Origin: Microthyrium microscopicum
Taxonomy: Eukaryota; Ascomycota; Dothideomycetes; Microthyriales; Microthyriaceae
Assembly (NCBI GenBank): GCA_010405405.1
Contig: MU004235.1
Span: 1,006,538-1,070,537, forward strand
DNA length: 64,000 bases
Reading direction: 5' to 3'
The notes below the pieces were generated by a model. The model was not told the DNA's origin. It searched no databases and was given only the letters and a program-made list of their open reading frames with translations. Of the stretch, positions 33,205 to 45,926 are shown in pieces. The position numbers and the translations under genes were made by a program. The stretch's first letter is position 1. Each line of letters begins with the position of its first letter.

Positions 33205-34003
33205 ATGTCGGCCATACACGCTCTTTCCGACGATCAGGTCATTACCTATCCATTTACTCGTGTGATGGACGCCTGCTAACAGCTTTCCGTCTGCAGGTCG
33301 CCGGAGAGTTGAAGAAGATGACTACCTTCATTCGACAAGAAGCCCTCGAAAAGGCCAAGGAGATCCAAATCAAAGCCGATGAAGAGTTTGCCATTGAAAA
33401 GTCCAAGCTCGTGCGTCAAGAGACTGCAGCCATTGATACCTCGTACGAAAAGAAGTTCAAGCAAGCTTCCATGTCTCAGCAAATTACTCGATCTACAGTA
33501 TCAAACAAGTCACGGTTAAAGGTGCTCTCCGCGAGACAAGAACTACTGGACGATCTCTTCGAACAGAGCAGAAAGAAGCTTGGCTCAGTCACCAAAGATA
33601 AGAAGAAATATGCGACTCTGCTCAAAGATCTTATATTGGAGGGACTATATCCGTTGAACGAGTCCAAGGTCCAGGTCAAAGCCAAAAAGTCTGACTTTGA
33701 AGCTGTTAAGAAAGCTGCAGAAGAGGCCGCAAAAGAATACAAGTCTAAAACCGGGAATGAGGTCAAGATTGAGCTTGATGAATCGAGTCCTCTACCGGCT
33801 GACTCGTGAGTACGGCCTCAATTGATACTCTGTGTTTGCTAACCAGGCTTAGAACGGGCGGAGTCACCATTTCAGGAACAGGCGGAAAGATTGAGATCAA
33901 CAATACTCTGGATGAGCGCTTGAGGCTATTGGAGAGCGAGGCACTGCCATCAATTCGGCATACACTCTTTGGAGATAACAAGAATAGACGATTCCATGAC
34001 TGA
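33205..34003 (+). CDS. VMA4: V-type proton ATPase subunit E
   Basis: Three exons (33205-33237, 33297-33805, 33847-34003) give 232 residues, the normal size. Subunit E forms peripheral stalks with subunit G that hold the V1 sector of the vacuolar proton pump. The N-terminal half is a long charged helix ([40 protein letters not shown]); the C-terminal globular part contains [20 protein letters not shown] and [20 protein letters not shown], both family signatures. The second intron is only 41 nt, with GCTAAC immediately before its CAG acceptor, so it is among the shortest in the window. Exon 1 codes for 11 residues. Confidence 0.96.
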
Positions 34004-34685
34004 GCGAGTCGCGTTGGTGGTAATGTTACTTGAAAGCTGATATCGTGGTGGTGTGTTTATGGACTGTAGATTCAAGCATGCACGATTAGGATTTGCTCGT
34101 TTAGAGACGAGCAATCATAATATACTGTACTTATTTCACAACTGAATCGAATTGTGATATCTTCTGGTGACTGAAGTCTCCAAGGTTGTAGATAGCTATT
34201 TCTGGGTTGCTATATCCCCAGCCTCCTGTTCTGCCTGCTTCATACGCAGGTACCTGTTGATGGAAACGCCTGAAACAGGTGTGTTGATGGAACGATTAAC
34301 AGAGCCCCCACGTAAATCAAGCAAGTCACAAGAGACCAGGCAGAGTGAGCCCTGCCAATAATGGCCCAATAACACCGATCCATAGTGGAATGTGGCTGCT
34401 GGCTTTGCCTTGCTGCTGCAGTGCTGATGATGTCCTGGTCCTGTCCCACTACAACAAGCTGCGGCGAGTGACCAACCAGGTCTCATCCATCTACTCTACC
34501 TCTCTCTTGCAACCACTTCTTCTCTATTATACAACCCGGACCGCGATCGCTCACCTGCATAAATCAAATTATACCCTACACATCAATTGTACATACTCTA
34601 TTTTTCACTGCCGAACTCTTGATCTTCCTATATCTCCCGGTCTCTCTATCCTTCCCCACCCTCTCCTCTCCTCCTCCCGCCATCG
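34004..34685. other. intergenic with pyrimidine-rich leader of PHO8
   Basis: Includes the 3' flank of VMA4 and the promoter of the alkaline phosphatase gene. The last 150 bp or so are strongly C/T-rich, a usual fungal transcription start environment. No gene is visible. Confidence 0.5.
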
Positions 34686-36503
34686 ATGGCTCGGGACGAA
34701 GAACCGCTCCTTGCCCGCCGCGACACCGAAGCATCCATGGGTCAAGCAGAAGAAGACGCTCTCCTCACTGGCGAGCCCGTCCATCGTGGACCACGCCGAG
34801 GATGGGGATTCTGGAGGCAGATTGGTGTCTTTGCTTGGGCAGTGGTGGCCACTTTGGCGGTGATAGTGGTCGGTGTAGCATATCAAAAACAGTTGGCTGA
34901 TAAGAATACAACACAGAAGCCGACCGGCAAGCGCAACCTCATATTCATGGTTTCGGACGGCATGGGTCCCACGAGTCTCAGCTTAACGCGCAGTTATATG
35001 CAATACGCCCAAGATAAGCCATTCAACAAACAACTGGTCCTCGATAAACACATGATCGGCCAGAGTCGTACACGATCCTCGAGCAGTTTGGTTACCGACT
35101 CGGCCGCTGGAGCGACAGCCTTTTCGTGCGGTAAGAAGAGCTACAATGGGGCTATCTCTGTCTTGGACGACCACTCGCCTTGCGGAACCGTTCTTGAGGC
35201 GGCTCATAAAGCAGGATATCTGACTGGGCTGGTGGTCACTACCCGATTAACTGATGCTACGCCCGCTACTTTCGCGGCGCACGTCAATGCAAGGGATCAA
35301 GAGGATGAGATTGCTCGGCAGATGATAGGTGTTTCTCATCCTCTTGGCCGGGTCGTGGATCTCATGCTCGGTGGTGGCCGATGTTTCTTCCTACCTAAAG
35401 GAACGGCAGGAGCTTGTCGGTCAGATAATGAAGACGTCGTTGCAACGGCGAAAAAGATGGGCTGGTCGTATGCTTCCACTCGCAAGGACTTTGATGCCCT
35501 CAAAGGGGGAAAGTCTGTTAAGCTCCCCATGCTCGGTCTCTTCGCGACAGAAGATATTCCATACGAAATCGACCGTCGGAATGAAAGTGATATCTACCCA
35601 TCTCTTGATGAAATGGCTCGAACGGCCCTCACAGCACTCAGCGAAGCCACCAAAGACAGCGAACAGGGATTCTTCCTCATGATTGAAGGTATGTCAACTG
35701 TGCAAATCGCATTTCAGCAAAACTAACGTCACCCAGGTTCCCGAATTGACCACGCTGGTCACGCCAACGACCCCTCCGCTCAAGTCCATGAAGTTCTTGC
35801 CTATGACAAAGCATTCTCGTCTGTTCTCGACTTTCTTGAAAAGGACAGCACTCCAGGTGTGATGGTAGCCACCTCGGACCACGAAACTGGAGGTCTGGCA
35901 ACGGCGCGACAGCTTAGACCCACGTATCCAGATTACCTCTGGTACCCAGACGCACTGGCCAATGCGACATCCTCGTGCGAACGGCTTACTAGGCGATACT
36001 ACGAGTATCGCGAAGCTCATCCTGAAATCAAGAACCTCACCGATTACGTCGCCGAGTCTTTAAGAAAGGGCCTCGGTATTTACGACGCGACGCCTGCGGA
36101 GCTAGAAATCCTTGTCAATAACCCGGATTATGCACCCTACGGTTATGCTGATATGATCAGTCGACGATCGCAAACTGGCTGGTCTACTCATGGTCATTCT
36201 GGTAAGCTCCCCTCGCTTCTTCTGTTGTACCAAATACCCTGCTAACAGTCATTTACAGCTGCTGATGTAAACATCTACTCCTCCTGCAGCCACACCGCCA
36301 AAGCCCTCCAAGGCAACCACGAAAACACCGAAGTCGGCGCCTTCCTTCGCGAATATCTCGATCTTGACGTGGATGCCATCACCAAACAACTCCGTGGGCA
36401 TTCGGTCCTAAAACCTAGCTGGATGGGACCACTCCCAGCTGAAGGCGTGAGACTAGACGGCCAAAGCCACGTGGAGAAATATCACGGAAACTTTAAATAC
36501 TAG
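34686..36503 (+). CDS. PHO8: vacuolar alkaline phosphatase
   Basis: Three exons (34686-35688, 35737-36201, 36259-36503) join in frame to 570 residues. A short cytosolic tail with dileucine-like EEPLLARR is followed by one membrane anchor (about 46-66), as in yeast Pho8, a type II vacuolar membrane enzyme. The catalytic core has FMVSDGMG (metal-binding Asp, about 91), VTDSAAGATAF with the nucleophilic Ser near 139, SRIDHAGHANDP, TSDHETGG and WSTHGHS for the zinc and magnesium ligands. The DHAGH motif is completed across the first splice join. All metal ligands are present, so it should be active. The stop is TAG at 36501-36503. The same frame then stays open for 105 more codons; see the findings. 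Confidence 0.94.
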
Positions 36504-38143
36504 GAATGGTTGGAGGATGTGATTTTCCATAGAGAGAGGAGTACAGACGCGTATGTGTATCCGACAGATGGAAATGGGAATATTGTGGATAAACCGAATG
36601 AACAGAAACCACCCGACTCGAGTGCGGCAACTGGAAACATAACGGACGAACAGAAACCGACAGACTCAAGCCTGATCCCTGAGAACGCAACGGATGGAGC
36701 AACCGAGCAGAAACCAACAGACATCAAAGCACCGGTTGACAACGCAACGAGCGGTGGAAATACACAAAAACCAATGAAATTGAGCGAGAGCAAGCGACAA
36801 TATCCAACGATGAGATTATGAAGATGAGAGTACGTAGTTGAACGAACAATTGGGCGAACGATGGAGGGATTCAGCCTAGAGGGAACTTGCACCTATTGAT
36901 ACCTATGCTGGAATTTTTCTCAACAAAGGGGCGGAGTAAATTCCTAGGAGGCTGGCGTTCATTTTTGTAGCGTATTGTTTTGATATGCGGTGTTCGGATA
37001 CCCAATTACATTACCTTTTTACCTTTTGAAAACTTTGTTGTCCGTGAGCGGTCGTGGAGACGGAGGGTGTTTGAATACTGTGAAACTAAGTGTGGAGGGT
37101 GGTTTGATTGGCTGTTGTTGTTGTATCTGATTGAGAGTTGCCGGCATGTGGGAAGAAATCGTAGCAAGGGACAATGATGATTTTGTACGGAGAAGTTGGT
37201 ATTCTAAATCACGATTCAGAGATCAGCCCAGTTGGTGATCAAATTGATCGTAAGAGTCAAAACCAAGCTGGTCATGATTGCAAAGGATATGTTCACAGCA
37301 ATAAGCACTCGTGCCCGGTATCATTTGATTGTAAGAGTATTCTTCATTTTCTGAATGTTACTGTGGTTCCACAACAGAATGAAATACAAGAAGCCCGATA
37401 CAAAGCAAGAGTCCCTCTCGAATGAGACTACAAGCAAAAACAACATCAAAAACCCCAATGTAGCTCCGCGGCTCCCAGAATACTTCCGAAGAGTCTGTTT
37501 AAACGCCTATTGTGTGTAACGCCGTTCCATGAGTTTGGGTGGGTATGGCTTTCAGTAGAACAGCCATTCCCAATTCGTCTATAAGAATAATGTAGTTTTA
37601 AAAGGGTTATAAAGTGGTGCCTTCTAGGCCTGTTGAGCATCGGTCTAGGGGTGTAGGATTGCGGTTGGCAAATGGCGACTTGTGCGCCCTTGTTTGGAGA
37701 AAAGGCTAAGATATGCTTTCCGATAGTCTGGTATTTCGAATATCAGGATGGCAGCTCCTGCTGGTGGAGGAATTAGAGGGCCGATAGGCGAAACAATAGA
37801 AGGTGTGTAAGGTTGTGTAAAGTAACCAAGACCGGGACTTTCGGTCGTCAACGCCAGCTAATGGCGAGTTACTGAGCCTGCTCATATATGAGCTGGACTG
37901 ATGAAAAGGGAAGAAATGGCCTATGTTGACTGCATACGAAGAGGTGGTGGGTTGGAGATGAAGAGGTCTGATCGGAATGGCGCTGTGTCCATAGTCAAGC
38001 TCTGTGTAGTAGCCAGTCGTAGGAGTCGAAATTAAACATTGGTGTATTCAGTGGAAGTCGTGGTTGATGTTCCAGCTTCGCATGTGTCTTTGGGCCGTTA
38101 AATATTTACAAAGAATAGAAGAAAGGGTCGTAATAGTTTTGGT
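36504..38143. other. intergenic; open in-frame tail behind PHO8
   Basis: The first part (36504-36821) is an in-frame continuation of the phosphatase reading frame beyond its TAG, with coding-like, Pro/Thr/Asn-rich sequence including repeats of EQKPTD and several N-x-T sites. Beyond 36822 I see only 3' flank of this gene and of the convergent DUF3405 gene, without coding pattern. Confidence 0.5.
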
Positions 38144-40325
38144 TTACTCGGTAGAGCCACGTTCATACTTGATAGGATGGAAGAGTGTCGCGCGTAAGCA
38201 CATGCGGCCAGTCTTGGTCAGTTCATGCCAGGTACCGCCTTCATTGTTCTCCCGATAGCCGAACCAGCGTCGCCAAAGTGAGCCAGAGAATTGGGCGTGA
38301 TAGTAGAAAGAGCTGTCCAGCTGGTTATGTTCACCCCAACCAAAAACACTGTCTGTTGGCACACGAGGATGGTTGAATATTTGATCCATGTACTCTAGAG
38401 GCCAGTTATGATTGAAATAGGTCGGGTGTGGTACATATGCAGCCTTGAATCCGTGGTGAAGCGCGATTGTGGGGGGCCACATCTCCGGGAACATGGTGTG
38501 TCGCATTTTGTAAGTCTCTTGATGAGCCATATCCAAAAGGCGTTTCGAAATACGAGCCACGGTGATGATGGCAATGCGGCGAGGTGGAATAGGATGAGTT
38601 CGGCTGTAACCGTCAACATCATTTCTGAAGACCCAATTTGTCTTGGATGGATCAAATATTGGATTGAAGCTGAGATAATCGGCTTCTTCACCGACACCCC
38701 ATTCATAGTTATCGTCGAGGTATTCACGAGGAGGGGTGTTCGAAGCTGGCGATTCGAGCATGCCATTGTTGGGGAATTGGACTGGTCCCCAGACTGGAGG
38801 AGTTGGGTTATCAAGCGTCTCCTTTTCGACAGTTTTGGTGAAGTTGGCCCAGCTTCCATGATAATCTTCCATGTAGTAACGAGAGTTGCGCTCCCATAAG
38901 CCCTTGCGGGGTTGTTGCTTGGCCCATTCACCAATTTGCTTGTTGAACTCGTAATAGTGACCAGAATATCGAAGATCCATTTCCCAGTTCCAGTAGAAGT
39001 CGTATTCTGGGTGTTGCTGAGAGAACCAAAAGAGTGGGAAATGAGCTCCTCGATAAACACCATGGTTTGGTTGACCTGATGGGTTTTCAAAATTCTCAGG
39101 GAATGGTCCAGGGTAATATAGTCTCATGAGCTCCTCAGACCACAAAGTAGTGATTCCCCAAAACTCCTCTGGGACGTTTTCTTCCAAGGTCTTGCGATAG
39201 ACCTCCTTATCGGTCCAGATTGGAATGCTGTCATCTTTTACTTGAACCAGAAGATGGACATCATATTCGCCACCACTTTTCAGGCTGAGTTCAGTGATCA
39301 TAGCCCGCATAGTGAGAAGCTGATGATCATCGTACTTATAACCGGTATATGAACGCAGGATATATGCTTGTCGAGAAATCTTCTTGGTTCCTGTGCTTGA
39401 CTTCTCACTAGTGGAGTTCTTTGCAAATCGGTTTTTGTTCTTTTCGTAGCACCGTTGTTGAGCAGTAGCCCAATTGACCTTTCGCCAATCAATCCTTTTT
39501 TGAGATGCCCAGATTTTGTTTGATCCCACTTTTTCTGATTTCTCGGCAAGCCCAACACCACCTTCATCTTTATCATAACCGTAGCCATATGGCCCAAGCC
39601 GTCCAAAACGTTCCCAGCAAACATCGTCTCGAATATTGAGGGCCTTGTACGACCCCATGAAGTGTTTAGTCATATTTTGTGGAATGCCGGGATACGCATA
39701 CACATCCGGAGGCAGAACGGAGTCTCCATCGTCGAGATAGCAGGTTTGTACCGCGTCGTGATCTTCAAGATACTTGGCAGAAGAAAACTCCGCGTATGGG
39801 TTGTACACGATTGGTTCAATAGGGGGACCAGTCGTCTTTAGCTTTTTCGGTAGTTCTGTACGCATTGAGGCGTTCGGCTGCAGCAAGTCCTCCTGTTGTG
39901 GAACCCAGTCACTCGTGTCGACGATGCTTGCAACACCATTGAAAAATCCGTCGAGTCTAGCGTAAAATTAGTAACAAAACACAAAAACGAACAGTGCACA
40001 GAGAATGAGCTACGCACTTTTGGAATTTCTGCCAGGCATATTGTGACTCTGGTTCTGATTCTGTGGTGTGATGAGTACGGCGGCGAAGACCACCAGCTAC
40101 CATTAGTCCTACGCCGAGGATGGTTGCAGCGAGGATAAACAGAAATCTGGCAATTGACATGCGTCGTAACCGCAGAGGAAATCGATCTGGACTTGGTGAC
40201 CGCCATCTGATTCCAAAGGGATATCCATTCTTCTTAGAGTCGGCTATGGGGAGGAGTTGATATTGGAACTTGTCCTGTGATGGCAGATAACGCCGTAGGT
40301 CGAGCTGCGATATCGAGGGCAGCAT
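38144..40325 (-). CDS. DUF3405 type II membrane protein, putative glycosyltransferase-like
   Basis: Exon 1 (40325-40018) and exon 2 (39956-38144) join over a 61-nt intron to 706 residues. A cytosolic N-terminus of about 57 residues is followed by a single anchor (about 58-80, FLFILAATILGVGLMVAGGL), then a long lumenal domain. The lumenal domain carries the signatures of the fungal family DUF3405: DDVCWERFGRLGPYGYG, WDEV-like region around INWATAQQRC, HPEYDFYWNWEMDLRYSGHY, and close to the end RMCLRATLFHPIKYE. The family shows GT-A-like features; YWNWEMDLRY is a DxD-like spot, and Golgi glycosyltransferase activity has been suggested but not demonstrated as far as I know. The 5' flank is the large gene-poor gap. 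Confidence 0.85.
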
Positions 40326-43300
40326 TGTGAATGGCGAGTAGCGATGGAGATTGGGAGTTCACGAGGACATCTAAAAGAATTTGGACAGGATTGAGAGGTA
40401 AGCGAGCCCAGATGACGCGTGGATGTGGGGAATGGCAGGCGAGGAAGGTACGATTGAGGGAGCTGAGATAGCGAGCAGGAGTAGCTGGCGAGATTAGAAG
40501 GTACGACCGAGGGTGTAAAATATTAGAGGTAGCAGGTGCGATGGAAGGAGGAAACCTTGGAAGGAGGAGGAGTCGAAAGCCACAAGTGTCGTAGGAAAAG
40601 CGAATGTACTCGATGTTTTATCGGAGAATGACAGTGTTGAGGGCAATGGGGATGGGAATGCAGACTTTGGTGTAGGTGGTGGTGATGGATTCTGGAAAGC
40701 GTTCAGGAAAATCAGGGCGAAGGAGACAAAATAGGGTGCAGCCACCGCGCAAGCCCGCTACTGCAGCTGCGCGGGAGGCACTAAGGCATTGTGGAAGTCG
40801 CACTAGACAGTTTTGCACGGCTAGTCTTGGCACGCTATACTTTAGTAGGGACTAGGGGTAGCATCGGCGCACTGCGACACCATTGTGGGTCTTTGATTGG
40901 CTGGCCTTCCTGCAACTCCCGATGAGCACAATGCTAACTAAGATGATGAACAGCCAAACAGCCTAGTCGCGCGGGATATTGCCCATATTATTACCACTAC
41001 TAACAACACCATACACCATAATTACGCTACTTGCACACTGTAGCGATACAGGAAGGCAGATAGCAACCTGCAAGCGTGCTATCCTTCCGCTGTGTAATCA
41101 CCAAATTAGATAGAGCTACGGACCTACCTATCATGATCGCACCACAGCTCCGCCTCTATCTTGCCTTGTACTTGGTCACTAAACAGCTACATTCCTCCTA
41201 ATGTTTTCTGACAAGCCGCCTCGCACTTGCTGATCTTGTTACATGATCATATGAGGCCCTCTGACTGCTGGATGTGGGACATTAGCTGTGACTTTTGTTA
41301 CATGGTGAAGATCAATGCTTGCAGTTGTCCTTCATAGTTTGCAAGGGTATTTAATAGACAGGCAAGGCAGGTGGTGTCTCGGCTCTCTATTCTGATGTTG
41401 GGCCCGTTGCAGCAAATTATTTGGGTCTGCCCTCACGCCGTTCAACAAGTCTTCCACCTTGGCAGTTGCGGTCAATAACCAGTGAGAAGGACCATTCATC
41501 AAGGCCATGTTGACAAAATGCCTCACATATTCAAGCTTGATTTGAAAGATGATGAAAATGTCCAGGACTCTTCAGTGCCATCAACTCAAAACTACCTATC
41601 AGCTTGAATCATGCACCCACCATCTTTCTACCGGACTCTCCGCTATATCATATCTGATGTCTTATACCGGTCTGGGTATCTCCCAAGGGACGCCAATTTC
41701 TAACCCTTAAAGGCACATTTGTAACAGCGCCAACCTGAGGTGAGATATCATACCAGAACTGTGAAATTTACAGCTTGGAGGACCTCCTTCTTCAGGGGAA
41801 ATGCTTAGGGCTATGATCTTACACAAGCACAATATCAAATGAACCTTGTCACCAATCTGCGAATATATTTGCCAAAGGACGCTTTTCTAAGAATATCTAC
41901 ACCCTTATAATCTTATCTTATTTACCGTCGGTCGATCCCTTCAGGCAGGCAAATGTTTACAACCCTCATGTCAAATATCTACCAGCCACACATCTATCGC
42001 AATTCAACAACAAACCTTCCAAATCCAGCCTGAGTCGTTTTCAATACTTCTCCATACTGCATGAACCCACTACTTTGGGAGTGGTAACATGCAACAGTGG
42101 CAAGAGTGGCACCCTCAGCCAAAAAGAATCCCAGTTTTGTTTCCTAATTTTGGAATCTTTCTTGAACCATTTTCCTTCATATTTAAGTACCGGTAGTGAT
42201 AATCTTCCCCATAGCGGTTATGCCAGACCAGATTTATATTCCAGGTTCTGGAACTTTTCCCAAAAGGTTTGCTCAGCCTTGGGATTGGCAGCTTACGCCA
42301 CAGCCAATTACCAATGATATCGATTGTTCCTTTTCTTTCTGGATCAATTCTTAAGCCTGGTCTCGCTCGCCACAGCCAGCCATACAGTCCACTCCACCAA
42401 CCAGACCATGCAGACGTACGTCTGTCACTCCACTTGGTGGATCGCTTGCACGCAACCGTCTTTTTGCCGCTCAGCTAAGGCCTAATCTGTACAGAAAGAA
42501 AAATTACGACTGTCCAGAGTCCACGACGTCTCTCAGCCTTTCAACTCCACTGAAAAACACGGCCAACCATGGCTTTTCAGCCTTTCCCAACCTCTCATTC
42601 TTTGAATCTTAAGCGCAGTTTGCATGCAGCATGCAGTCTAAGACATAAGTTAAATTCCATCTTAACTTATGTTCTACGCGACAGTAACGCGTGCTAAGGC
42701 ATGCAACTATATCTTTTAATAACTTGTTGTAATAATGTTCAATGTTTTGACTTTATCAACAAGTCCACACTCATACTTACAGCTGTTTGCTATCCCCATG
42801 TTTGCAACTGACTGTTTCATTGGTTGTTCCATCCAAATCTGCCCCTGTTCCAACTTTACGCAATTTATCTCTCACCACCGACAATTTTTCGTACACCAAC
42901 GTCATGCCTTGGCCAGGCCCCTGAATCAAAAATCAAGCGTCCTCAACAAGCACTTTTTACCTTGAAGATTCATTGAACAAAAGGTTTGCACACTTGAGGA
43001 TCCAACATGAATCCTCACGCAGCAAACCCGTGAACAACTAGCAAATCTCGAGTGGTGATGTTCTGCAACAAATCGAGCTTCGGAAATCCCCAGCCTGCGA
43101 CTCTGCAAATGTGTCAGCGTTGCACGGCAATCAAGCTCAAGTTTCAAGCACGGCCTGAACATCCTGTCAATTGTTGCAAAATATTTGAATGTTCTTTAGC
43201 CATCTCCCCGCCAGACATGAACTTGAGTCGAAAGCCTAGGCCAATACCTGCGGCTAAAACTTCGACCTTGCAGACAAATGCAAGATCTCGCAGCAACGAA

Positions 43301-45926
43301 GCGCTCTATCCACAAAACCTGATTCGTCTGATTGACAACATGAACTATGATCCCCGGTATAGCATCAAGTTCCGGATGTGTCTGGAATATTGTTTCTTTT
43401 GACGGATAGAATCACAAAAGAATTCTGATTCTACACGCATTGTTAATGAATAGAGTGGGGAAGTACACGCCCAGCATCACTAGAATCACCAGATAATAGG
43501 AAGAGTATATGACTACGGTACTTGTCTTGCTACATATCGGTGCCCAATATGAGCGGCATTCGGATTTCGGACCTCGTGAAATGTCAAAGTATGCTATTCC
43601 GGCAAATACCCATTGTACTCCGCATGAAAATGGCGTTGTCCAGGATGCAAGATCTCAGCAAGCCACAGCTTGATCGATACGAACTGTCTACCGACACTTT
43701 AGTCTCTCATGAACCTTGAAACTATACATTAGCGCGCGAACAAAGGGACAAGTTCTCAACACCATTGTCCAACTTCTACAATCTTCAATGATTCATCAAA
43801 ACAATACCTCGTTGCTTGAGCGATAACAGATAACACAGGTTAATAATGCTGCCGTGCCGCGTATGCCCCTCATGCACCTGTCAAAGCCTACATCAGTTTT
43901 CACGATAACGCAAGGCTGGTGAAGTTTATCCCGCTCTCGCTATTATCTACAATGCAGGCGGCGGAGGCTTTCATGCATAGTTTGTGGATATTGTCGGTGT
44001 ATTCATTGCTGCATGTCTGACTATCGATATGTTTCCATCTAGTGTCGTGCTTGATCCAGAGATTGATATTGGTCGTCGGATAGAAGTTGCTGGCGGTCTG
44101 ATGTACAAAGCCCAACCTCGCCAGATGGAATCTGTGGTCAACTGTACACAAAATTTGGGAATTGCTCAACTCAATTGCGGCGGACCCAAATTTCATTCGA
44201 AACGTCGAGTTTACCCTCAGCAGGATAATAGTAGCACTTTTCTCATTGTAAAGATTGAACTTATTCTGCCGTCAAGGTTGTAACTCAATGGCCAAAATGT
44301 AGTTGAACTACCAGTAGCATTCTGATTTGAAAATACTACTGTGAGTATGAGTGTTCGGAGAATCTTAGCGCGATTCAGAACGTCTTATGATAGTGAAAAA
44401 GATTATTGCATACCCGTGAACTTGTTTGGACTTTAGTTTCTAATATTGTAACGTTTCCTCCTTCCTGTAATCTTACTTTGTAGGACTTCAGCACTTATGA
44501 AAGATGAGAATATCGTAACTTTCTGTAAGAAGCATTTTTAGCACTGCATTTAACGATGTTAAATGAGCGGCGCTAGATATGATAAGCCATACAATACCGC
44601 TCACATTGAGCTTTCCATCAAGTGGAAAGTTGGTAGCAGAACGTGCCGCGATGACCATAAAACCAGCGTAATACACTCTGATATAGAAACAAAATTTGTT
44701 CCAAATCATTCTCCCGTTCTTATTGATGCGTCTAGAAACATAAAAGGGTCCTGAAATTTTACCGATCGTGGAAGAATTTACCAATGCTATTTGCGTTCCA
44801 GCAGGTCATCCACTTCCACCAAGGCGCCTACCACCAGCATTGAACACAGCCATAAGAACCATCCTTCTATTTTCTAGTTCTAAAACCACGTAGATCTGTG
44901 TTATTTCTCCTTCTCTTTCCATCGCTCCCAATTTCATACTCGAAATCCAAGGTCTCGACAATGCGAAACTTTCAGCCTTGTTCTACACCAACTTACACCG
45001 TTCTACCATTTCTACAACTTTTCCCGAGAACTTCGTATTTCGTTTCAAAAACTTGACAGCTCTTTCTCATACTAGATTTATATATATCTATGTAATTTTG
45101 GGACAAAAATTATCTATGCTTGTGAGAAAACAGCGTAGTGATTCTCTCTCAACAGCAGAGCACAACAGCATCTCGCCAAAATACGACCTCAAGCTACCCC
45201 AGTTCAAACCATCATTCCCATAGCATCCCCGTTTCGTTATTTTCACATATTCACTAGGATCATGCTTCTCTCCAGCCTTCCAAGTACTTTCCCGTTTCGG
45301 CCTCAATGTCAACCAGCCATACACCGTGCCGCAGAAACCCTAGCACTCTAACCAGGCACCCCAGAAAACGTTTCTTTGCCGTTCAGGAAAATACCACAGA
45401 TCATTGTCACCCAATTGAATATCTATAAAACATTTACCGTGCGGAGCTACAAGACCTGTGCGAGTAAGGACTAGGTGGCCAAGTAGCGACTATTTACTTG
45501 CAATTAACAGTTGGCCAGGTAGGTATCTGACTTTGCGGCTCTGCTGACACCTTTTGCACACTTGGTACTTGCGGCGTATCGATGGGAAGTAATATATACA
45601 AGGCCATATAGTGTTTTGATATAGTCCATGTGAAGGCTTTTCTCATTTCCGGTATAGTAGTTCGGCTGTTTCCGGTCCAGTGGAATGTCTTGATGATAGA
45701 GGTATAACTGGTTAATGCGAAGAGGTTTCCCACTGGCGGAGATTGCGTGGGGAGACGGGCTGACTTTGAGTCGAAGTCATACCATTTGGGGGTAAGCCTA
45801 ACAGGGCATGGGGTATGGCTATGGATTGTTCCTGTGTGAAGGAGATGTTACAATGAGCATAATCTGATATAAAGGATACCAATCTGAGGCTGGCGTGATA
45901 TAGTTCATTCCTCCCTGACGGAGTTT
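40326..45926. other. 5.6-kb gene-poor region
   Basis: Starts with the promoter of the DUF3405 gene and ends at the 3' end of a small tandem gene. No open frame longer than about 116 codons is present, none has a recognisable domain, and I could not join neighbouring frames convincingly. Base composition is only moderately AT-rich, with no long homopolymer or obvious transposon ends. One perfect hairpin (42643-42672) is listed separately. The stretch may hold long leaders, non-coding RNA, or decayed repeats. Confidence 0.5.
42643..42672. repeat. perfect 11-bp inverted repeat with 8-nt loop
   Basis: Arms ACATAAGTTAA (42643-42653) and TTAACTTATGT (42662-42672) are exact reverse complements around an 8-nt spacer. 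No U-tract follows, and the surroundings are non-coding. Just upstream is a short GCATGC/ATGCAG repetition (42621-42637). Confidence 0.8.

Noticed and set aside
43052-43719. Short plus-strand frames (116 and 65 codons, and a 54-codon frame from 43512) in the gene-poor gap
   Set aside because: They are in different frames, cannot be joined by good splice sites and show no domain; too weak to call.
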